Positions 41,507 through 50,264 of a stretch of 54,466 bases of DNA are shown in pieces (within the stretch, counting starts at the first letter, position 1; every line of letters begins with the position of its first letter). The notes beneath the pieces are model-generated. The model saw nothing but the letters and a program-made list of their open reading frames with translations. It made no database searches and was not told the DNA's origin. Source of the stretch: Haloarculaceae archaeon H-GB1-1. GTDB lineage: Archaea > Halobacteriota > Halobacteria > Halobacteriales > Haloarculaceae. A program made the translations under genes and the position numbers. The stretch covers positions 1-54,466 of the forward strand of contig JARUKX010000024.1 in the NCBI GenBank assembly GCA_029688825.1. The letters run 5' to 3'.

Positions 41507-44500
41507 ATGGTTCCCGGTCGTCGGCCGGTCGGAAAGGGGGTGACAGCCGCCCTCCTTTGTCTCCTCGTCGTCGTCCCCCTGGCGGTCACCGTCGCGCCGG
41601 TCGCGGCCGCCGAGGGCGTCGTCGTCGGTCGGCCAGAGATCGAACTGTACGCGCCTGACAACCGCGTGGTCGGCGGCGAAACGGTCTCACTCGAGGTGTT
41701 CCTCTCGAACGCTGGCGAGATCACGCGTGGCGGACCCGCCCAGTACCAGGACCGGGTCACGACCGCACGGAACGTGCGCCTCGACGTCCTGACCGATCAG
41801 TTGCCGGACGAAATCGCCGACGACGTCGAAGTCCTGACCGGAAGCGTGCCCGTCGGTACGGTCCCCCAGGGGACCGCGGGGCCCTTCCCTATCCGACTCG
41901 AAATCGACGAGGACATCGAACCGGGGACATACGACATCCCGGTCGAGGTTACCTACGACTACACGTGGTTCGTCGAGTACAGCGACCTCACGGAACCGGA
42001 GTTCTCCGATTCGAGCCAGCAGGAGACGAAGCAACTCACTATCGTCGTCAGGGACCGCCCGCGGTTCGAGGTGAGCTCGAGCGGGCGAGTCGTCACCGCC
42101 GGTGACCAGACGCGCAGGGAGTTCTCGGTGACGAACGTCGGTACCGAACCAGCGGCGAACGCCACCCTCACTCTGGCGAGCGAACAGAGCCCGCTCTCGC
42201 TCGGCGACGGTCCGGAAGGAGGAACCGCGACCGTGACGCTGGGCGACCTCGCCCCGGGCAACTCGACGTCGGCCGTGGTACGCGTCGGAGCACCGGAGAC
42301 GCTCCCGCCAGGGGCCTACCCCCTCAGTGCCTCGGTCGAGTATCGAACCGAGGCTGGCATCGTCGCGAACTCCACGCCGATTACGGTGTCGGTGCCGGTG
42401 GGCGCCGAACAGGACTTCGCGGTGACGAACGTGACCGACACGCTCCAGGTCGGCGAGACGGGCCGAATCGACGGGACTATCGTCAACACCGGGGGTCAGA
42501 CCGTCTCCAACGCCGTCGTCGTGTTCCCCCCGAACGCCACGGGGCTCCGGCCCCGCGCGGGAGCGTACGCCGTCGGCACACTGGCACCCGGCGACGCCGC
42601 ATCGTTCGAGTTCGTCGTGGACGTCGCAAACTCGACGACCGACGGGCCGCGCGTGCTCCCGTTCTCGGTGCGGTATCGCAACCCGGACGACGAGGTTCGG
42701 GTCAGCAGCGCCGTCGACGCGCCGGTCACCGTCGACCCGGAGCAGACCTTCGTGGTGCGGTCCGTCGCCAGTGACCTCCAGGTCGCCGGTAGCGGGACGC
42801 TCGCAGGCACGGTCGTCAACACCGGGAATCGAACGGTGACGGACGCCGTCGTCGTCTTCGAGAGCGGCGGCGGCGTCCAGCCGAGGGAGACGCGCTACCC
42901 GGTCGGGACGCTCGAACCTGGCGCGTCGACGCGTTTCCGGTTGCCGGCGACCGTCTCGCCCGACGCCGACGCCGGGCCGCAGTTCGTTACCTTCAGGGTT
43001 CGCTATCGAGGTCAGGGCGAGGAAGTTCGAGTAAGCGACGCTATCGACGCGGTCGTACAGGTCGGGCCGGAGCAGTCGTTCGACGTCCGGAACCTGAACA
43101 GCACGCTCCAGGTCGGCGAGACGGGGCGGATAAGCGGGACCGTCGTCAACACCGGCAACCAGACCATCACCGACGCGGCCGTCGTCTTCGCGACGAACCA
43201 GACGAGCGTCCAACCACGGACTCGTGACGTCGCGGTCGGGACGCTCGAACCCGGTGAGTCGGCTCCGTTCTCGTTCACCGCCGACGTGCCCCGGACGGCC
43301 GACCCGGGCCAGCGACCACTGCTGTTCCAAGTCCGATACCGCGACGCCGAGGACGAGACCAGAGTCAGCGACCCCATCGACGCACGGGTCGACGTCACCG
43401 GCGAGCAGACGTTCGCCATCGAGAACGTCGAGACGACGCTTCGGGTGGGCGAACGAGGGGAAGCCGTGGTGACGCTTCGCAACACCGGGACGAACGCCGT
43501 CGAGGACGCGTCGCTCCGCTATACCGGCGAGGGCCCGCTGCAGCCACTCTCGAGCGAAGCGGCTGCGGGCACGCTCGAACCGGGTGAATCCACCAGGATC
43601 ACCTACACCTTCGACGTCCCGCAAACGGCCGATCCGGGTCGCCGATCGCTGCCCTTCGTCGTCCAGTACGAGGGTCGAGACGACGAAGTGCGGACGAGCG
43701 CGCCGCTGACCGTCCAGGCGACCGTAGCCGGCGAACAGACGTTCGCCGTGACGAACACCTCGAGCACACTCCGCGTCGACGACACCGGGACCGTCACGGC
43801 GAACGTGACCAACACCGGCGACATCGTCGCCGAGGACGTCGTCGTCACCGTCCAGGAGACAGGTCCAACGCTCGTACCGCGAGAGACGACGTACGCGGTC
43901 GGCACGCTTGCCCCCGGCGAGAGCGCGTCCGCGGAGTTCCGCTTCGACGTGACCGCCGACGCAGAGGCGGGACCGCGTCTGCTCACCTTCCAGGTCCGGT
44001 ATCGCGGCCAGGGGGACCAGGTCCAGACGAGCGACGGCATCGACGCGACCGCCGCGGTCGACCCCCAGCGCGACGAGTTCACCGTCGCCGCGGTCAACGC
44101 GACGATACCAGCTGGAGAGTCAGAGATAGTAACGCTCCGGGTGCGGAACCGCGAGAACGAGACCCTCCAGGACGTCCGCGCCCGCCTGTTCGTCGACGAC
44201 CCACTGAGCAGCGACAACAGCGAGGCGTTCGTGCCGACGCTCGCCCCGAACGAGACGGCGCTGCTCAAGTTCGAGGTGTCGTCCGCGGCCGGCGTCGTTC
44301 CGAAACAGTACCCGCTGCTCGTCGACTTCACGTACGAGGACGAGAGCGGCGAAACCGTCCTCTCCGACACCTACTTCGTCGCGGTGGACGTGGTCGAACC
44401 GCCACCACGAGCGTTCCCGGTGGCGCTCCCCCCGGTAGCGGTACTCGGCATCGTCGTCGTTCTCCTGGCCATCGTGATTGCGTACTGGAAGCGGGGTGCC

Positions 44501-44524
44501 CTGAGCACGGCCTTGGGTCGCTGA
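41507..44524 (+). CDS. Surface protein with seven CARDB/NEW3-like repeats (COG1361 type)
   Basis: The 1005-residue protein has a signal peptide (GKGVTAALLCLLVVVPLAVTV...), an N-terminal domain of about 140 residues, seven beta-rich repeats of about 110 residues and a C-terminal membrane helix (FPVALPPVAVLGIVVVLLAIVIAYW). Each repeat has the core VGETGRISGTVVNTGNQTV, AVGTLEPGESA, then a QVRYR-like strand. Five central copies are close to each other; the first and last are diverged. Many NxT/NxS sites suggest glycosylation. Such proteins are anchored outside the cell and are often next to RND exporters, as here. A TATA-like motif 24-35 nt upstream supports the ATG 41507 start. Confidence 0.88.
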   Translation: MVPGRRPVGKGVTAALLCLLVVVPLAVTVAPVAAAEGVVVGRPEIELYAPDNRVVGGETVSLEVFLSNAGEITRGGPAQYQDRVTTARNVRLDVLTDQLPDEIADDVEVLTGSVPVGTVPQGTAGPFPIRLEIDEDIEPGTYDIPVEVTYDYTWFVEYSDLTEPEFSDSSQQETKQLTIVVRDRPRFEVSSSGRVVTAGDQTRREFSVTNVGTEPAANATLTLASEQSPLSLGDGPEGGTATVTLGDLAPGNSTSAVVRVGAPETLPPGAYPLSASVEYRTEAGIVANSTPITVSVPVGAEQDFAVTNVTDTLQVGETGRIDGTIVNTGGQTVSNAVVVFPPNATGLRPRAGAYAVGTLAPGDAASFEFVVDVANSTTDGPRVLPFSVRYRNPDDEVRVSSAVDAPVTVDPEQTFVVRSVASDLQVAGSGTLAGTVVNTGNRTVTDAVVVFESGGGVQPRETRYPVGTLEPGASTRFRLPATVSPDADAGPQFVTFRVRYRGQGEEVRVSDAIDAVVQVGPEQSFDVRNLNSTLQVGETGRISGTVVNTGNQTITDAAVVFATNQTSVQPRTRDVAVGTLEPGESAPFSFTADVPRTADPGQRPLLFQVRYRDAEDETRVSDPIDARVDVTGEQTFAIENVETTLRVGERGEAVVTLRNTGTNAVEDASLRYTGEGPLQPLSSEAAAGTLEPGESTRITYTFDVPQTADPGRRSLPFVVQYEGRDDEVRTSAPLTVQATVAGEQTFAVTNTSSTLRVDDTGTVTANVTNTGDIVAEDVVVTVQETGPTLVPRETTYAVGTLAPGESASAEFRFDVTADAEAGPRLLTFQVRYRGQGDQVQTSDGIDATAAVDPQRDEFTVAAVNATIPAGESEIVTLRVRNRENETLQDVRARLFVDDPLSSDNSEAFVPTLAPNETALLKFEVSSAAGVVPKQYPLLVDFTYEDESGETVLSDTYFVAVDVVEPPPRAFPVALPPVAVLGIVVVLLAIVIAYWKRGALSTALGR

Positions 44525-44553
44525 GCTACGCAGTCACGGGTAACCACGTGTAG

Positions 44554-47121
44554 TCACGCGTTCGGGTCGGCGGGTTCGGCCTTCGCCGAGCGAGCGAGCG
44601 TGTCACTGGCGGGCACCGAACCCGCGTAGCGCGCGCGAAGCACGAGGACCGACGGCAGGACGAGCAGCGACGTGAGGAACGCGTAAAGGACGCTGAGCGC
44701 CGCGAGGACCCCGAACTGCCCGATGGCGGAGAAGGTCGCAAGCACGAGCACGCCGATTCCGAAGACGGTCGTCACCATCGAACCCGCCAGTGCACCGCCC
44801 GTTCCCGTCACCGTCGTCGTCAACGCGTCGTCCACGCTCGCTCCGTTCCGGCGCTCGTCCGCGAACCGATGGACGAAGTGGACGCCGTAGTCGACGCCGA
44901 GGCCGATAGTGAGCGCCAGCACAGTCGCCGTGAACGCGTTCAACGCGATGCCGACCGCTCGCATCGTCGCTGCGACGAGCGCGACCGTCGTGATGATGGG
45001 GACCAACACGCTGAGCCCGAGCGTGGCACGCCCGAACAGCATCCGGAAGACGAACGCGAGCGCGAGTGCCGTCCCAGCGAGCGCGACCGCCAGGCTCGAC
45101 AGGGCCGACGCGAAGATGAGGTCGGCGACGGCCTGGAAGACGACGATGTCACCCGTCGCCGTCGTCGCGTATGGGAGTCGGGTTGCGACCGTCCGAGCGT
45201 CTTCGGTCACCGCGGTATCGTCCGCGTCGGCCTCGACGGCGTACACGACTCGACCGCTTCGAGCGTTCTCGGTCACGTACGAGAGCGCGGTCTCTCTCAC
45301 GGGCGAGGTCAGGAGCGCATCGTAGATGCGGTCGAGGTTGCGGTCGGGGATACCGTCACCATCTCGGTCGTTGCGGGCCACGAGTTCGCGGAACTCCGGG
45401 TCGCTCTCGGCGTAGGCCTCGATGACCGTCACGATGGACTGGCTCTGGGCAGTGCCGTCCGGTCCGGTGACGAACGTCCTCGGCGGGTCGCTCCCGGCGC
45501 GCTGGATGGATTCCAGCGTGGTATCGGCTGTCAAGGGCCCTCTCACGTAGACTGTCACCGTGTCCTCTTCGCCGGTCTCGAAGCGGTCCTCCAGGAAGTT
45601 CAGCGTCCGCGTCACGGTGTAGTCCCCGGGACGGAACGGTTCCGGAAGCACTGCGAGGTACGGCGGGGTCTCCGCGGGGGGCAGGAAGTCCTCCTGTGAG
45701 AACTCCGTATCGACGCCGGTCGCGTAGCCGGTCGCCGCACCCGTCCCGACCGCGACGAGCACGAGGAAGACCAACGGCGCGCGGCGAGCGATCACGATAC
45801 CGACGGAGAGCCCTCGACCGATCCGAGATCGTTCCGTGCCGATAGGCCGACGGGTCGCCTCGGGGAGCCGCGTCCGTTCCCTGAACTCGTCGAGCAACAC
45901 CTTCGCCGCCGGGACGAACATACCGAACACCAGAGCCGTGAAAAGGATGCCGAGGGCCGCGACCAGCCCGAACCGACGGATGGGGAGGAGCCCACTCGTC
46001 AGGTTCGACGCGAACCCGATGGCCGACGTGACGGTCACCACGCCGAACGCGACGACGAGCTGGCGAGTCGTCACGCTCATCGCGGGTCGAACGGCCGTCC
46101 CCTCGATGCGTTCCTCGCGGTACCGATTGATGGCGTGGATGCCGTAATCGATCCCGACTGCGAGCACGAGCGGTGGGACGGCGATCAGTATCTGGTCGAA
46201 CGGCTGCCCGACGAGCCCGAGCAACCCGAACGTCCAGATAGTCGTCATCCCCAATCCGACGATTCCGAGCAGCAGGTCGCCGACGTCTCGGTACGCGGCG
46301 ATCAGGAACGTCACGATGAGCACCACCGACGCCGGGACGACGATGAGGAGCGTGTCCCCGATGACCGCCTCGAACTCCGCCTCGATGACGCCGCCGCCGA
46401 AGACCGTCACGCTCGGGGCTCTCTCGTCGGCGAGGACTCGTATCCGCCGCTGTATCGACCCGAGCGGCTCCGCCGTTTCGGGCGCAGCGGGGACGCCGTG
46501 GGAGACGACGCCGACCGTCGCAGACGCCCGGGCCGTCTGCGGGTTGAAGTCGGTACTCAGGAGGCCGACGAACCCGGGTTCGGTCGCCGCACGTCGAACG
46601 GCGGCGTCTATCGCTGCCGGCGGTGCCCGCCGAACGACGCGGACCTGTTCGTCGAGCGTGGTCGCCGACGGATCGAGTTCGAGCGCGACCCGTTCGGCGA
46701 CGCTTCGCGTCCCGGTGACGCGGAGGTCCGGCCTGTCCCGCACGTCCCGCTGGAGGACGAGCATCTCGACGAGGGCGTCCCTGGAGAGGACGTTCTCACC
46801 CCGTTGGATGAGTTGCGTCGTCCCGTCCGCCGGTCCGAAGGGAGGCGCGAACTCCCGTTCGACCGCGTCGAGGGCCGTCTGTTCGGGCAACCCCTCCGAG
46901 AACGACTCCGTCCCCGTCTCGGTCGTCACGTTCGCGAGTCCGATCACGAACGGAATCGTCGCCAGGAGGAACGCGAGGACGACGAGCCGGGGACGTCCGA
47001 CGATGATGGCCACGACTCGGTCGACCCCAGGCCCCGACTCGGCGGCCGGCCCACTGTCGCTCGTCCTCTGTTCGTCGGGCACCACGACGACTATGACGGT
47101 CCGGACCGGAAAGAACCGCAT
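44554..47121 (-). CDS. RND superfamily (MMPL-type) exporter
   Basis: The 855-residue protein is a single-chain RND transporter with two halves, each with one helix, a large extracytoplasmic loop and about five more helices. Signature segments are VLAVGIDYGIHAINRYREER in the first half and ALTIGLGVDYGVHFVHRFADERRNG in the second, both with Asp-Tyr-Gly in helix 4. Such proteins use proton or ion gradients to export lipids or hydrophobic molecules; the substrate is unknown. The N-terminal 33 residues before the first helix are partly uncertain, with possible later GTG starts. It is convergent with the repeat-rich surface protein, a frequent pairing in haloarchaea. Confidence 0.87.
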   Translation of the reverse strand: MRFFPVRTVIVVVVPDEQRTSDSGPAAESGPGVDRVVAIIVGRPRLVVLAFLLATIPFVIGLANVTTETGTESFSEGLPEQTALDAVEREFAPPFGPADGTTQLIQRGENVLSRDALVEMLVLQRDVRDRPDLRVTGTRSVAERVALELDPSATTLDEQVRVVRRAPPAAIDAAVRRAATEPGFVGLLSTDFNPQTARASATVGVVSHGVPAAPETAEPLGSIQRRIRVLADERAPSVTVFGGGVIEAEFEAVIGDTLLIVVPASVVLIVTFLIAAYRDVGDLLLGIVGLGMTTIWTFGLLGLVGQPFDQILIAVPPLVLAVGIDYGIHAINRYREERIEGTAVRPAMSVTTRQLVVAFGVVTVTSAIGFASNLTSGLLPIRRFGLVAALGILFTALVFGMFVPAAKVLLDEFRERTRLPEATRRPIGTERSRIGRGLSVGIVIARRAPLVFLVLVAVGTGAATGYATGVDTEFSQEDFLPPAETPPYLAVLPEPFRPGDYTVTRTLNFLEDRFETGEEDTVTVYVRGPLTADTTLESIQRAGSDPPRTFVTGPDGTAQSQSIVTVIEAYAESDPEFRELVARNDRDGDGIPDRNLDRIYDALLTSPVRETALSYVTENARSGRVVYAVEADADDTAVTEDARTVATRLPYATTATGDIVVFQAVADLIFASALSSLAVALAGTALALAFVFRMLFGRATLGLSVLVPIITTVALVAATMRAVGIALNAFTATVLALTIGLGVDYGVHFVHRFADERRNGASVDDALTTTVTGTGGALAGSMVTTVFGIGVLVLATFSAIGQFGVLAALSVLYAFLTSLLVLPSVLVLRARYAGSVPASDTLARSAKAEPADPNA

Positions 47122-47287
47122 GCACTGTTCACGCGAGTAAGCTCCCCGTTGGCGTGGCTAAGAATGGGTTACGAGTGCAACTAGGATTGGAGAGGGAGTC
47201 CAGTGGAAGAGGAATTCCGCCGAATTCGAGGGGTGCAGTCCGTCTACTGTAGTTGGTTGTTCCCTCGGTACGGCACTAAAATTTAGA

Positions 47288-47300
47288 TGGACTCGCCGGG
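47288..47300 (-). repeat. Probable attachment site: tRNA-Ala 3'-end fragment
   Basis: On the minus strand the 13 bases CCCGGCGAGTCCA match the 3' T-stem strand plus acceptor end of haloarchaeal tRNA-Ala (acceptor GGGCTCG...CGAGTCC with the G3-U70 pair). No rest of a tRNA is present. It lies 64 nt beyond the integrase stop, the expected place. A 7-bp dyad CTCGCCG (47292-47298) / CGGCGAG (47312-47318) overlaps it. The intact tRNA should stand at the other end. Confidence 0.55.
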
Positions 47301-47363
47301 GGCGACACTCTCGGCGAGCGCGACACACGCAGACTCCGTGCGCTGTAATTTCGGACATCGAAA

Positions 47364-48401
47364 TCACTCGTCCTCCAGGAACTCGCGGCGAATCTGCATC
47401 TTCTCGAACTCGGTCCGCTTGTCGTAGTGGAGATCGAGGATGTCACCCGTCACGTCCATCCGACCGCTGACAATCTCTTCCGGCGTGCCCTCGCGCAGGT
47501 GGCTCGTAATCGACCCGCGCCGAACCGCGTGCGGAGACACGGACGATGGGCAGGAACTCGCCTTCAAGCTCTGCATGAACTCGCATTCGACCGGTTCCTT
47601 CTCGTGCGGACACTCGCCAGTCATACACGGTCGTGTCCACCGGTAGACGGTCCTCCGAATCGGCGTCGCCGTCAGCCGTCCCTCCCTGCTCGAAATGAGC
47701 GGCAGCCGGCCATAGTCGTCCGTCACCGAGAAGCGGTTGGTGTCGATGTAGTCCTGAATGACCTGCGTGTAGTAGTCGCCTACCGCGATGTACCGCTCGG
47801 CGGCGTACTTGTTCTTCAGCGGCGTTCCGGTCTCGGGCTGGTGGCGGATACGAATCGACTGCTGGTTCGCATCGAAGTCGTCCACGTCGAGGCTCCGAAG
47901 CGTCCCCAGGCGCATTCCCGTATGCCAGAGGACGACCATGATGACGTGGTCCCTGCTCGCGTATTCGAACGTATCCAGGTGTTCCAGAATCGCCTTCGCC
48001 AACTCGGATTCAACGATGTCGTCACGCGAAATCTCTTCCGGCTCAATCTCGGGCAGCAACACGCGCTCGCGCATTCCCGGCTCGACGGCTTCGATGCTAT
48101 CGCAGAATTCGAGGAACGTGCGGAGCGTGGCGAGGATGCCACGAAGCGTCATCTTCGAGATCTCGTCGTAGCCTCTCCCCTTGCCCTGCGACCGCCACAC
48201 TCGGAACTGGTGGAGGTTCCGCCCGGTTAGCTCGTTCATGTCGTCGAGGCCGGTCTCCTCGCACCAGTCGAGAAACGAGTTCAGTCGGTACCGCTGGTTC
48301 GTGAGCGATTTCTTCGACAGCTCCGACTCGCGGTGATGCAGGTAGAGGTTGACCGCCTCGGCTGGCGGAATCGAGATGAGATCGGAACTCACGCCAACCA
48401 C
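47364..48401 (-). CDS. Tyrosine recombinase (phage-type integrase)
   Basis: The 345-residue protein has an N-terminal SAM-like core-binding domain (about 15-105) and a catalytic domain with Arg 164 (HTGMRLGTLRSLDVDD), the box II H291-x-x-R294 (SPHAVRRGSIT) and the nucleophile Tyr 326 (LHYDKRTEF). A Cys/His group (C259, C264, H266, C273) typical of haloarchaeal viral integrases lies between. GTG 48401 is the longest start; GTG 48392 (MSSDLISIPP) would overlap the stop of a small upstream frame as GTGA. Its 3' end faces the attachment site. Confidence 0.92.
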   Translation of the reverse strand: MVGVSSDLISIPPAEAVNLYLHHRESELSKKSLTNQRYRLNSFLDWCEETGLDDMNELTGRNLHQFRVWRSQGKGRGYDEISKMTLRGILATLRTFLEFCDSIEAVEPGMRERVLLPEIEPEEISRDDIVESELAKAILEHLDTFEYASRDHVIMVVLWHTGMRLGTLRSLDVDDFDANQQSIRIRHQPETGTPLKNKYAAERYIAVGDYYTQVIQDYIDTNRFSVTDDYGRLPLISSREGRLTATPIRRTVYRWTRPCMTGECPHEKEPVECEFMQSLKASSCPSSVSPHAVRRGSITSHLREGTPEEIVSGRMDVTGDILDLHYDKRTEFEKMQIRREFLEDE

Positions 48402-48550
48402 ATCCCGTGGGCCGGCACGTGCGTACGTACGGAGTCGATAGAACTCCAGAGACTGCCAGTAGTCTCGTTCGAGCCGCTATTTCGGTAGTCGGGTGATGCC
48501 TCTGTTCCGCCAACGGGACCTTCAAGTCCCTCTACTGCGTTGCTTTCCAT
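48389..48550 (-). CDS. Small frame overlapping the integrase start (53 residues)
   Basis: ATG 48550 opens a 53-codon frame (MESNAVEGLEGPVGG...) whose TGA overlaps an internal GTG start of the integrase (GTGA at 48389-48392). The composition is polar, mildly acidic and low in complexity, with no recognised motif. Haloarchaeal viral integrases such as that of SNJ2 are reported to be accompanied by small proteins that influence integration or excision; this position would suit such a factor. It could equally be a non-functional leader frame. Confidence 0.35.
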   Translation of the reverse strand: MESNAVEGLEGPVGGTEASPDYRNSGSNETTGSLWSSIDSVRTHVPAHGMWLA

Positions 48551-48581
48551 GGTTCTCGCCCAAGAGAGCCACTGATTCGGG

Positions 48582-48600
48582 CCGGTGCCTCTAACACCGG
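48582..48600. promoter_or_regulatory. Inverted repeat between integrase unit and wHTH gene
   Basis: CCGGTG (48582-48587) and CACCGG (48595-48600) with a 7-nt spacer lie in the divergent region between the integrase unit (minus) and the winged-helix gene (plus). A second dyad GAGACT-n6-AGTCTC (48449-48466) and the palindrome CGTACGTACG (48422-48431) lie closer to the integrase, inside the small frame. Confidence 0.35.
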
Positions 48601-48757
48601 TTTCCGACTTTTGCGCGGATCACAAGTGACCCGAGCGGTGTGGCTCTCCCGCTACCCCTATTTCAAGCCACATAGCATAAATGTTGACATCGTACGTGTG
48701 CAAAACTTGGGTGTGTATGTGTGCATATTAATATCAGATGCTACCGATTTTTCATGT

Positions 48758-49042
48758 ATGCTACGAAAGAGTCTGGGGATGGTTGAGAGGGTCGAATGGT
48801 TGTCGCCCATAGATTACGAAATACTGGAGTTCTACGAAGAGTGCGACATCAAGGCTTCTGCGAAAGTGGTCTCGGCTAACATCGACTACAGTCGAAACTA
48901 TACAAATCGTCGGTTTCGGGCGCTAAGCAAGGCAGGTTTGCTTAGAAAGGACGAAGACTCTGGACTGTATGAGTTATCGGACGACGCTCGAAAGTTTTTG
49001 AAAGGCGAAGTAGACGAAGAAGCGTTCAAACAGGTAGAATAG
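48758..49042 (+). CDS. Winged-helix DNA-binding protein
   Basis: The 94-residue protein reads MVERVEWLSPIDYEILEFYEECDIKASAKVVSANIDYSRNYTNRRFRALSKAGLLRKDEDSGLYELSDDARKFL in short segments that fit a MarR/PadR-like winged helix: helix-turn-helix at about 35-60, wing with LYELSDDARKFL. Similar haloarchaeal proviral genes are presumed repressors. A TATA-like catattaatat (48724-48734) lies 24-34 nt before ATG 48758, so the transcript is probably leaderless; ATG 48779 is the alternative start. It is AT-richer than host genes and lies divergent to the integrase. Confidence 0.78.
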   Translation: MLRKSLGMVERVEWLSPIDYEILEFYEECDIKASAKVVSANIDYSRNYTNRRFRALSKAGLLRKDEDSGLYELSDDARKFLKGEVDEEAFKQVE

Positions 49043-49221
49043 TCAATAATTTCTTCAGGTGAATATACCTCCTCTGCTGGTCTTGGTTCATCAATCTGCT
49101 TACTGATTCTCTCCTCAAACCGCCCATCATAATCTCTGTCTCGTCAAGGAATATTGAATGATAATTGAACCACTGTCGATTCCCGCAAACGCGTGCCAGG
49201 AAAGCCAGACTCTACAGTTTG

Positions 49222-49500
49222 TCAGTCGTCACTCCGATACGCGTCGCCGCCTCGCTTGCGTATTCGGAGGATGTAGAGAATCTTGTTCTGTCGGTCTGGT
49301 CTGCAACCGAGTCGAAATGGACCCACGCGAATCTTGTCGTGCGGTGCTCCTTCGAGTGGTTCCAGGTAGTCGGTCGGTTCACGCCACTCGTCGGTGACGA
49401 TCTCGTCGAGCTTGCTGGAGATTCGTTCGCGGGCGTACTCGTCGAGGCCAGCGAAGTCGCGCCGTGCAGTATCTGTGAGGTCCCAGTCCCATTCACTCAT
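49222..49500 (-). CDS. RelE/ParE-type toxin
   Basis: The 92-residue protein begins MSEWDWDLTDTARRDFAGLDEYARERISSKLDEIV in short segments, then YLEPLEGAPHDKIRVGPFRLGCR and ILYILRIRKRGGDAYR, the RelE fold (two N-terminal helices, a beta-sheet with basic C-terminal residues). RelE toxins cleave mRNA on ribosomes; ParE types act on gyrase. ATG 49500 is chosen; it overlaps the antitoxin stop by 8 nt. It stabilises the element or acts as an anti-virus device. Confidence 0.85.
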   Translation of the reverse strand: MSEWDWDLTDTARRDFAGLDEYARERISSKLDEIVTDEWREPTDYLEPLEGAPHDKIRVGPFRLGCRPDRQNKILYILRIRKRGGDAYRSDD

Positions 49501-49780
49501 CGTCACTGCTGGCCGACATTCCGATATCGAACTCGTCCTTCACCTCGTCGCTGCTGTGGGTGCGTCCCTCCTGGATCTCGACCTCGCTGGCGAGCATCGC
49601 CTTCAGGTCCGCCCGGTTGAAATCCGGGTGTTTGAGCGCGTCACGAAGCACGTACCGGATGTACTCACTTCGGCTGTTGAAGCCCTGGTCTTCCCACGTC
49701 GAGTCGATATCTTCCAGAAACGTCTCTCTCATCCGGATGTTCACGGTCGTTTTGTCTGGTGGGGATTCGGCTTCTGCCAT
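49493..49780 (-). CDS. Ribbon-helix-helix antitoxin
   Basis: The 95-residue protein has the RHH pattern TTVNIRMRETFLEDIDSTWEDQGFNSRSEYIRYVLRDAL in short segments (strand, helix, turn, helix), typical of CopG/ParD-type antitoxins, and an acidic toxin-binding C-terminus. ATG 49780 (MAEAESPPDK) is chosen; the frame is open a little further upstream. It precedes the RelE-type toxin gene with an 8-nt overlap, the usual antitoxin-toxin order, and should autorepress the pair. Confidence 0.85.
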   Translation of the reverse strand: MAEAESPPDKTTVNIRMRETFLEDIDSTWEDQGFNSRSEYIRYVLRDALKHPDFNRADLKAMLASEVEIQEGRTHSSDEVKDEFDIGMSASSDDE

Positions 49781-49935
49781 ACTACTGTGTTGAAATTGTG
49801 TATGGATAAGCATTACGCGAATTCGTCAGTTTCTACCACCTACACATGAATTGGTGGCCAAGTAGAGAGAATGAGCATAGCGATAAACAAGGATACAAAT
49901 TCAGAATTCGCTCACCTCGGTGTAGATTTCTTGGG

Positions 49936-50226
49936 CTAGAACTCGATTAGTTCTCTGAATGAAATTGTGTCTTCGGGGTCTGTGTTAGTGGGCTTCAGCG
50001 TTTTGTGGTATTCGTGAGATTTGTAACCGAGATATAGTAGAGGGATTCCGATCACAGCACCGATAATAGTTCCAGTCAGAAGAAGACCGATTACCATCAT
50101 AATGCTTCTACCTATAACACTGACCGTACTTGGCTCGTAACCGCAATCAGGGCATTTGGTCGCCTCTATCGAGATCTCGGAAGCACACTTCCCACAGGCC
50201 CCTGTTTCATCTACGGAATTTCTCAT
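49936..50226 (-). CDS. Zinc-ribbon membrane protein
   Basis: The 96-residue protein has an N-terminal zinc ribbon (ACGKCASEISIEATKCPDCGYEP, two CxxC pairs) followed by two membrane helices (SIMMVIGLLLTGTIIGAVIGIPLLYLGYK) and a short C-terminal tail. Proteins of this kind are frequent in haloarchaeal accessory regions, with unknown function. The gene is AT-rich compared with the host. Confidence 0.75.
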   Translation of the reverse strand: MRNSVDETGACGKCASEISIEATKCPDCGYEPSTVSVIGRSIMMVIGLLLTGTIIGAVIGIPLLYLGYKSHEYHKTLKPTNTDPEDTISFRELIEF

Positions 50227-50264
50227 ACCGTCCCTTCATAGTGATATTATTATAAAACCGGTTG

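Noticed and set aside
41687-43624. 645-codon open frame on the minus strand
   Set aside because: Antisense to the repeat-rich surface protein; its apparent repeats mirror those of the sense strand.
48582-48622. Hairpin plus T-rich stretch as a terminator
   Set aside because: No plus-strand gene ends before it; it lies between divergent genes and is better read as an operator.
49158-49849. Plus-strand frames over the toxin-antitoxin genes
   Set aside because: Antisense to genes with clear RelE and RHH patterns.
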